Origin: Plantago elongata
Lineage: Eukaryota; Streptophyta; Magnoliopsida; Lamiales; Plantaginaceae
DNA: 30,385 nucleotides
Reading direction: 5' to 3'
Assembly: GCA_036897095.1 (NCBI GenBank)
Contig: JAYMSP010001614.1
Coordinates: 1-30,385, forward strand
How positions within the stretch are numbered: position 1 is the stretch's first letter; each line of letters opens with the position of its first letter. Under the pieces are notes generated by a model. The model was given only the letters and a program-made list of their open reading frames with translations, was not told where the DNA came from and ran no database searches. Below are positions 23,780-30,385 of this stretch, piece after piece. The position numbers and the translations under genes were made by a program.

Positions 23780-24834
23780 GGGGGCTGATTGACATGTGAT
23801 TTAAATGTCTCGATTTAAATGTCTGAATAGTGATCAGAATTATAGTAGGATTGTTAAAATTGTGTTTGGTCGAATTGTAATTGGATAGGGTATTATAGGT
23901 TTGTTATATAGGTTGTGTAAGAGATAAATGATTGGTGTAAGTATAATGTGATTGATATTGAGATTTGATAAAATATGTATGAATATTATATTGGTTAATT
24001 ATTGATATTTAAGGTTGTTAGAATTATATAATTAGTATAATTATGTAATAAGTTGTTTGGTAATTTGTATATGGAATAATATTTTTATATGTTAAAATGA
24101 GATAAAATTACAATAATAAAATTATAATCCAGGATAATCGAAGCAATTACGAATTTTCTGATCCGTCGCTAAATTTCGACCCAAAAAACAAAACTAAATG
24201 GATTTAATCTGCAGCCCAATAAGTTCACACTTCAAGCCCAAATGAAACTAAATGGGTTTAATCAAAACCCTAATCCATCTTCTCCAGCTCATAACTTCAT
24301 TCCTTCATTCCTCCGTAACTTCCTTCTACGCCTTTTCTTCTCTTTTCTTCCATCTTCTGCCTTTTCTTCTCTTTTCTTCTCCACCATTCCACTTTCACTG
24401 TGCCACCATCACCACCACCGTTTCGGCTCACCTCAAAGGCGTTTCGGCTCAATTCTCGCCGTCTGTCACTGTGCCTTTTTGTGGCCCCTGAAGATGCCCT
24501 CAATCGCCGCCCTCACCACCACCGCTGCCCGCTCAAGATGACCTCAATCGGGGTTTGTCGACTGCAATTTCGTCTTCAATTTCATTTTTCCTCTGCTTTT
24601 TCGATTTTTCTCCGCCTCTTTCATTTCATATGCAGTGTAATTTGTTTTAGGTTTGAGTTTGTAAATTGGGTGTTTTGTAGTTGATTTGATTGGTATAATT
24701 GGTTTAATTGGAAAATGATTGTGGCAAATAGACTATAGGCCGTTGCAAAATGTTGCAACTGTAGCAGCATTTGAATCTTTCGCCCTGAAGTGCCATACCA
24801 AACGTAAAATTTTGGAGTAGCATCCAATCAGCCC
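23780..24834. mobile_element. Possible Tourist/Harbinger-like element enclosing a CT-rich unique piece
   Basis: The left end ggggggctgattgacatg-like and the right end, which in reverse complement reads gggctgattggatgctactc, share the 10-bp word gggctgattg in inverted orientation. Both are followed inside by aaaatt-x-gtttggt words (23860s and 24800s). T/A-rich trinucleotides flank it, consistent with but not proving a TWA duplication. The inside contains a CT-rich segment (24260-24610) with several overlapping open frames and an aaaccctaatcc-type start, which looks like the 5' leader and first exon of an unidentified gene. No domain is visible in any frame. Confidence 0.3.
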
Positions 24835-26671
24835 TATATAATTATATTTTTATTTTTAAGTTGTATGTTAAGTCAAAATCAGAGTACCAGTTGATATGTT
24901 ATCAATTTCAACAAAAAGTTGAACTAAGTTCATATTTACGTATAATATTATTGTTGTGTATTAAAACTAGTCAACAACATCACTCTAGTATTCCCAAATT
25001 GAAGCAAATGTAGACTGTTGTTGACATGAATAGGAAAAGTATTTTATCAGGCTGATTGCATGATTGATTTGAAGTTTGATTTGAAGTAAGACTTTGGAGA
25101 GCAAAACTACTAGTACTAACTAGAAAATGTAGCACCCAAATCTTAGACATAATGACTTGTCAAAAGAAAAAAATCTTAGAAATTTTGTCTGTTGCATCAT
25201 GTATGATATGATCCAACGAAGATAATCGATGTGATTGAAGCAACTACTACTTGAACAAAATCCACGCTGTTCAATTGACAAAGAGAACTTCACATCACTT
25301 GTAACTTCAAGTCTTCAACAGGTGTTCTTTGAATTTTTTAACAAAGCATAGCACCATGGTCTATAAGAACTTAAAAACAGGATTATTATTAATTAACTAG
25401 GGGGTGAGTGGAATGAAGCTGGAGTGATAAGGAGGAGGTGCAGAATTCGACCTTTAGTGAAAATATAAAGTGGATTTAAGAGTAAAGAAGTTTTGATATA
25501 TAATAAGATAGTTGTAATTTTAACCGTTTAAAAAGTGAAAGAAAATATTAACTAAAAAATTGGGTATTCAAATCTTTGAAAATTTGTCTTTGTTGTATTG
25601 TCCAAAACAATAAATGTAATTGAAGCAGCTACAAAAACAAAATAATTATGAATTCATCCTTTCAATTCAAGCACACAAATGATTGCAACCCGCCAATACC
25701 CGACCAACGATAATTCATAAGTAGTTTGACAAAAGATGAGAAACAAATAGTGGAAAAATCCGAAACAAAGATACCTTATTTGTTCCTAATAAAGAATCGA
25801 TATTGAGAAAATTAGTGCATGGGATGGGACTAACAAGATGAACAAGGAAGAAATTGTGGAGTTTCTTTTGTCCGTGGATGGAGAGAAGAAGTCGTCAATC
25901 GAATGCGGAAGCGCTTTATGCATATGGTTGATCATTAGGTTGAAAATGGAGTAAAACCGTGAAAAAGAAGTTGGTTCGGAGTTTGAATGAAGATTTTGAG
26001 ATCACTAAGGAAAAACGTGAAAAAAGTTAACTAGCGGAGAATTGTTTAATTTTGACCACTACTTCTTCATATATACGATGCACGACTGACCTAAACATCC
26101 ATTCATAGACAATTTAAAGATTTAAAACGGAACCATAGGTATATTTTGACGCATTTTCTAAACTAGATGTGCCCAATTTGATAATTTTAACCCTTTTTTT
26201 TTAAACGGTAGAAATATATTAATAACAGAAAGAGTTTATGAGAACATAATAGATACTCGAAATGTTATGATTTCTGTCGATTTTGGCCTCTTGATATTTT
26301 TGATCTGGTATTAAATTCGTGTGGAGAAGTTGTAGGTTTTGAAGTGAAGTCTGAGTGTGTCTAACTGTTCCTTGTATATCATTGGTTTGGAGTTTAGGTT
26401 CTTTTTGTATTGGTATGGGCATTGTAAGGGGGTCGATAATCTTAACCTGTTTGACGACTTAATTAAATTGATTTTTTAATTCTTTAGTTTATTCATATCT
26501 ATGTTTTTTTAATTAGAAATTCATTTAATTCAAAATTGTCAAAATACAATTGAGAAGGCATGTATAGAAAGGTTGTGTCTTTAACCTCCAAATGTAAATG
26601 TATGGATCAATCAAACAATTACAATCCAACAGCTACAGGAGAATATATATATCTAGGTTTAGAACAAGTAA

Positions 26672-26672
<1 letters not shown>
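24835..26672. other. Intergenic, no supported gene
   Basis: AT-rich. One short stop-free stretch (about 25838-25951, MNKEEIVEFLLSVDGEKK and onward, 38 codons) looks faintly protein-like, but no start context, partner exon or family is recognised. Nothing else stands out. Confidence 0.4.

Positions 26673-26708
<36 letters not shown>
26673..26708. repeat. (TA)n microsatellite
   Basis: About 17-18 uninterrupted TA dinucleotides. Confidence 0.97.
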
Positions 26709-26710
<2 letters not shown>

Positions 26711-27302
26711 TGGAGTTGGGTTGTGTTTTGCTTGAATTCACTGTTATGGATTGATTTACACACGTTAATGTAGTTTAAAATATTCATTACAAATTTTACT
26801 ATCGAATAATTAATTTTGTTAGTTTGACAACCCTGAAGGCCGAATGTTAAACCCTTAATTTTGTTGGACTATAAATCAATCTAGATTCTAGCAACTGAGA
26901 TTCTGTAAAACAAATTTCGTTATTTGTTTGGATATTGACTGAATTTTACTGGTCCAATCTGACCAAATAGTAAAGCTCACTGATTTTGGGAAAATTTGCT
27001 CCAACCCAACCCACTGATATACAAATTTTGTTTGAATCAATTAAATTTTTTATTAATAAAATTTCATAACAAAAATAATGCTCTCCCCAAAATAATTACA
27101 AAAAAATTACAACTATAGATCAAAATCTAAATCACAACTATATAATATTCCAAACCAAATACAATCATAAAAAACAACAAGACTTCATATCTCATCACGG
27201 GTATTGCTCTACCCCATAAGATGCATCATCGCCACCAAAGTGAATCAGACACCTCGTAACCAGTTTTATACTAGGATACATTCCACCGTCAATTCAAAAT
27301 AA
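26709..27302. other. AT-rich intergenic stretch
   Basis: No gene or clear repeat. The open frame on the minus strand over 27289-27507 has no recognisable domain and overlaps a small tandem duplication. Confidence 0.45.
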
Positions 27303-27342
27303 ATCCGGTACTGTTTATAACCATCCGGTAATGTTTATAACC
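27303..27342 (+). repeat. 20-bp tandem duplication
   Basis: atccggtactgtttataacc is followed by atccggtaatgtttataacc, one mismatch. Confidence 0.9.
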
Positions 27343-27582
27343 ATTGTACGCACTTTGATGCGTGCTGGTTTGGCATACGTATTCATCAACCCTCACACCA
27401 CTAAAACCGTTTCTTTTAGTATCTGAACACGTCCAACACGATAACGATGGTGCAGAAGCACTATAGATCCACTTCGAACTCATTTTTAACCACGTTCCTC
27501 CGCCCATTTTTTTAGTATAACTGTATCACAAAGTACATTCATGTCTCAATTGCCTTTTGAATTATTAATTTAAAGGGTACCG

Positions 27583-27646
27583 ATCAGAATTCCTACCACT
27601 GATTTTCAATTTTCATCAGAATTCCTACCACTGATTTTCCATTTTC
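27583..27646 (+). repeat. 32-bp tandem duplication
   Basis: A unit starting atcagaattcctaccactga and ending ttttc occurs twice with one mismatch (27583-27614 and 27615-27646). Confidence 0.92.
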
Positions 27647-27735
27647 ATACGTACCCAGCAATAGTACTGGTGGTCATAAAATAATTGGGCCTGCGCTTTG
27701 CCCAGCAGTACTGGATTTTAGCATCAGTGTTTCTC

Positions 27736-27859
27736 TTTAAATGGCAAAATAGATGATAAATTGAGAAATATCCATTTAAAAACAATCTGTTTTGATTTGT
27801 ACACAAATATGCTATTTGAATGGGCATTTTTAATTCAAATTTATTTCCAATCAGCCTCT
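27736..27859. mobile_element. Palindromic MITE, diverged copy of the family at 29298
   Basis: The element shares gagaaatatccatttaaa, tgggcatttttaattcaaat and ccaatcagcctcta with the copy at 29298-29413, in the same orientation. Its two halves pair weakly with each other (aaatagatgataaattgaga against ttcaaatttatttccaatca). The left end is worn. Confidence 0.5.
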
Positions 27860-28250
27860 AAATTAGTATTAAGAAAAAGATTCTAGAATCAGATTAGCAC
27901 ACGATTTTTTATATGCTCATTGACAAAATGAACTGAATTGGTAGTTTGAAAATTAATTTGTAATTGAAAAGATAATTAGGATCGATCCAAAAAATATAAG
28001 GCTCTATACGAACTTTTAAAAATGGACCTCGACCAATTATAATAAAATATTGAAAAAATATATTTCATATATAATTATATATGTATATATCAAAACAAAA
28101 TATTAAATATAATATTATAATTATCTTTCGAATATTATAAATGTTAGTGACTAGATATAAGGTAATTAAAATTATAATTTATAAATAGCATACTCCCATA
28201 TTCCATAAATATAAGATATTCTTTTCTAGCTAGTTCGAAATATTGAACTA
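27860..28250. other. Very AT-rich intergenic stretch
   Basis: Nothing recognisable beyond short AT palindromes (for example around 28075-28090). Confidence 0.45.
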
Positions 28251-28442
28251 GGGTTGTGTTGTTTTTCACTGAAAATCACTTCAGTTCAGTTCAGTCCAGT
28301 ACAGTTTAGTTTAGTTCAGTTCAGTCTTGTTCAGTTCTGTTCAGTTCAACTCGACTTAGTTATAATTTATACCTTATTTCAATTTAGTCTAGTTCAATTT
28401 AGTTCAGTCTAGTTCGATCAAGTTGAGTTCAATAACACATCC
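28251..28442. mobile_element. 192-bp MITE filled with degenerate AGTTC repeats
   Basis: The ends gggttgtgttgtttttc (left) and, in reverse complement, ggatgtgttattgaac (right) form an imperfect inverted repeat flanked by TA at 28249-28250 and 28443-28444. The interior is a run of some 25-30 diverged copies of the pentamer TTCAG/AGTTC (cttcagttcagttcagtcca and onward), drifting to TTTAG, CTAGT and GATCA variants. Confidence 0.55.
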
Positions 28443-29297
28443 TAAACTAGATACCCTTCTTCTAAAAGTTAATTTGCTTGTAGTCCAAAAATAACATACA
28501 GGTTTGCTAAAGAAAGAAAAGAAGAAAATATACATAGACAGAGGGTAAAATAAGGACATAATTAAATGGATATAATTAGAGAATATTTTGCTTCGTTAAT
28601 TAGTGCCTTATTCTTGTAATTGGAAAGAGTAACAATTCTTTTTTATTAAATTACATAAAGCCTAAGGTCCTGGGTCGGGCCCAAAAAAAATTGAGTTACA
28701 TACCGCCCAGGATCGGACATAAAGATAATTGATAGTTGATTAGATAATTTTTTATTTTTGAACAAGTTAACTTGATTAACTTTTCAAACCAGTTAGATTT
28801 TTAGCTAGTTTGTTTAAAAAGCTGTTCGTTCACGTAATAAGTTTTTTATAAGAAAATTTATAGAGCTGAAAAGTTGACTGAGAATTTATTAATAAATTGG
28901 ATCATAATTGATTACCAAAGAAAATAAATGTATTTTCATAAGCTTGCTTCAATAAGACCATGAGTAGTATGCGACACAATTCATTTGGAAAATCCTCATA
29001 TTTTACCCATCTCTTGATAGTTTCAGTTCCACATGTTATCTTGAAACTTGTATGGACAGTATTTGTAATTTATTTTAGTCTTCAAAAAGTAATTTGTCAA
29101 GAGCATACCACATTTACAGAGATTCGTATAACTATTCGAATCTTTCACTCAAAAAATATCTCACAACTCTGTTCATGTGTTTTCTATAAAAATCTCTAAT
29201 CTACTAATTCAAACAATCTCTAAAAGAAGGAAGATGACAAGATAGGTTGATGATAAGATAGGCTGGCTAACCAAAAAGTGTCTTCTTTTAAATGCGG
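28443..29297. other. Intergenic, no supported gene
   Basis: AT-rich. The plus-strand open frame at 28960-29199 has no recognisable domain and skewed composition. A short GC patch (ggtcctgggtcgggcccaaa, 28666-28685) may be a repeat fragment. Confidence 0.4.
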
Positions 29298-29413
29298 AGG
29301 GGTAATTGAGAATCGATTTAAAATGAGAAATATTCATTTAAATAGTTTGTTTTAACAAAACTGACTATTTAAATAGATATTTTTCAATTCAAATTGCTTC
29401 CCAATTAGTCCCT
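29298..29413. mobile_element. 116-bp palindromic MITE
   Basis: The left half begins aggggtaattgagaatcgat and continues atgagaaatattcatttaaa. The right half in reverse complement begins agggactaattgggaagcaa and continues attgaaaaatatctatttaa. The halves can fold into one long hairpin around 29355. A diverged relative is at 27736-27859. Confidence 0.7.
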
Positions 29414-29443
29414 AATAGTGGTTGGGTGTTGTGATAAATCATA

Positions 29444-29717
29444 CCCCTCCACTAAGTAAAATAAAACACATATTACTTTAAAGTGTATTACACAAAATTA
29501 TACCAAATATTTATTCTTAACAGAGATATAAAATATAAAAATAATAAAAAAACATCTTCACTAACTAATTTAATATTCATGTTATACTAAAAAAGTACCT
29601 TCATTAACTACAAACTTCCACTAATCAATTTCATATTTATATTATAACAATAAATAATTAACTGCATTAAAAATAATGTCGAAAAGTTTTATGTCATATT
29701 TTATTGGACGGAGGGAG
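29444..29717. mobile_element. Stowaway-like MITE
   Basis: The left end CCCCTCCACTAAGTAAAATA and the right end in reverse complement CTCCCTCCGTCCAATAAAAT are inverted repeats. TA dinucleotides flank it at 29442-29443 and 29718-29719. The left end is diverged. Confidence 0.65.
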
Positions 29718-29842
29718 TATATTTTTTTAATCAAAAGCTATCTATAGATATTATTCTAATATATGTATGTATATGTTTTCATTTTTAATTCATATAATTA
29801 AAACTTTACATTTGTATGTAACTTACAAGGGCTTTTCTACAG

Positions 29843-29868
29843 TCGGACAGGCTTTCGCCCTGTCTGAC
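29843..29868. repeat. GC-rich hairpin
   Basis: gtcggacagg, loop ctttcg, then ccctgtctgac form a short GC-rich stem-loop in AT-rich surroundings. Confidence 0.6.
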
Positions 29869-30036
29869 AACATATAGCAAATAAAAAAAATTGATATATT
29901 TATTCTGTTAAATTTTAAAATACTAAAATAAAAAACTGATAATTCAAAAAAAATATTATTTTATTTTTAAAAATATTTTAGAAGGTAATTTTTTTTAATT
30001 GATGTTTGTATTTTTCTAATTAAATATTCATAAAGT

Positions 30037-30056
30037 GATAAGGCGATCGCCTTATC
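30037..30056. repeat. Perfect 20-bp palindrome
   Basis: GATAAGGCGATCGCCTTATC is its own reverse complement over all 20 bases. It lies 3' of the hAT transposase remnant (minus strand). Confidence 0.95.
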
Positions 30057-30085
30057 GCATTAGAACACAAAACAATACTGAACAC

Positions 30086-30252
30086 AATAAATCATGCATA
30101 GTAGAATTTACTTTTCAGTAGGCAGGAATTGTCATTGTATAGTTGTTGATTCCTCATTAGTTATATTCAAATCTGCAACAAATTCAAATAAATTATTAAT
30201 GTAGGTTTTGGGTAGAAGTATAACAAGTAAATCATGCATAGTAGTAGCAAAC
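30086..30252 (+). repeat. Short direct repeats near the transposase 3' end
   Basis: taaatcatgcatagtag occurs at about 30088-30104 and again at about 30228-30244, and caaattcaaat-type words accompany them. The second copy contains the stop codon of the transposase fragment. Confidence 0.7.
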
Positions 30253-30385
30253 GATAAAATAAATAGGTCTACAATTTTCAAGCTCTTGAACAAATTCAAA
30301 TTCTTCTTCACAAGTTAAGACACGTCCTTGACGTATCCAATCTTGTGTACAAATCAGCGCTTCAGCAGTTTCAAGATTCAATGAA
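30232..30385 (-). pseudogene. hAT-family transposase, C-terminal part (runs off the window)
   Basis: On the minus strand the frame entering from the window end reads SLNLETAEALICTQDWIRQG, then RVLTCEEEFEFVQELEN, and stops with TGA at 30234-30232. The motif EALICTQDW-[IL]-R is the hallmark of the C-terminal dimerisation (hATC) region of plant hAT transposases, normally followed by an acidic tail like the one here. Only 50 codons are inside the window. Whether the rest is intact is not visible, so it may be a live or a dead copy. The acidic tail then runs into non-conserved residues (CRPIYFIVCYYYA). Confidence 0.75.

Noticed and set aside
27289..27507. 72-codon minus-strand frame (MGGGTWLKMSSKWIY...)
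   Set aside because: No family recognised, and it overlaps a 20-bp tandem duplication; not enough to call a gene.
29820..30070. Helitron 3' end (hairpin plus CTRR)
   Set aside because: Neither hairpin is followed by CTRR at the expected distance on either strand.

Overview
The window looks like nuclear DNA from a flowering plant, most likely a eudicot. The protein-coding genes have many GT-AG introns, the intergenic DNA is very AT-rich, and it is full of small non-autonomous DNA transposons with Stowaway-type CTCCNTCCGTCC ends. The protein types (a plant UPF0183/PHAF1 homologue, an A-type CYP71-family P450, a plant MED26c-type Mediator subunit) are plant-typical. The species cannot be fixed from the sequence; an asterid is only a guess.

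Three intact genes can be rebuilt exon by exon. (1) 3850-7977, plus strand: 14 coding exons, 402 aa, UPF0183/PHAF1 (C16orf70-like) family. (2) 15485-13678, minus strand: two exons, 510 aa, microsomal cytochrome P450 of the CYP71 family, probably intact but with an unusual segment after the ExxR motif. (3) 20671-22761, plus strand: nine exons, 356 aa, probable Mediator subunit 26c with a TFIIS N-terminal domain. They look like independent loci (housekeeping trafficking/autophagy, specialised metabolism, transcription), not a cluster working together.

The rest is mostly mobile-element debris. At the left are a 535-bp non-autonomous hAT element with a perfect 8-bp target duplication (399-933) and a Stowaway nested inside another Stowaway (1361-1809). 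Between genes 1 and 2 lie possible gene remnants (9180-9990), a miRNA-like hairpin (9308-9408), a 130-bp foldback (10614-10743), a terminal-inverted-repeat element with an internal degenerate tandem array (11142-11496), a 960-bp long-TIR element (12121-13080) and a Stowaway (13126-13355). Between genes 2 and 3 are a SINE-like stretch, two long-TIR foldback elements (16041-16914 and 19284-20262), a possible LTR-derived stretch and another Stowaway. The right third (22762-30231) has no convincing gene. It holds MITEs, short tandem duplications, a TA microsatellite and a pentamer-rich MITE. The window ends inside the C-terminal coding part of a hAT transposase on the minus strand (30232-30384).

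I found no clearly new biological system. The best leads are the hairpin at 9308-9408, the altered P450 segment, the long-TIR element placed just upstream of the MED26c gene with its short upstream ORF, and the nested or foldback mobile elements. All coordinates were read by eye; splice sites rest on GT-AG rules and reading-frame continuity, and family names on motif recognition without any database search.
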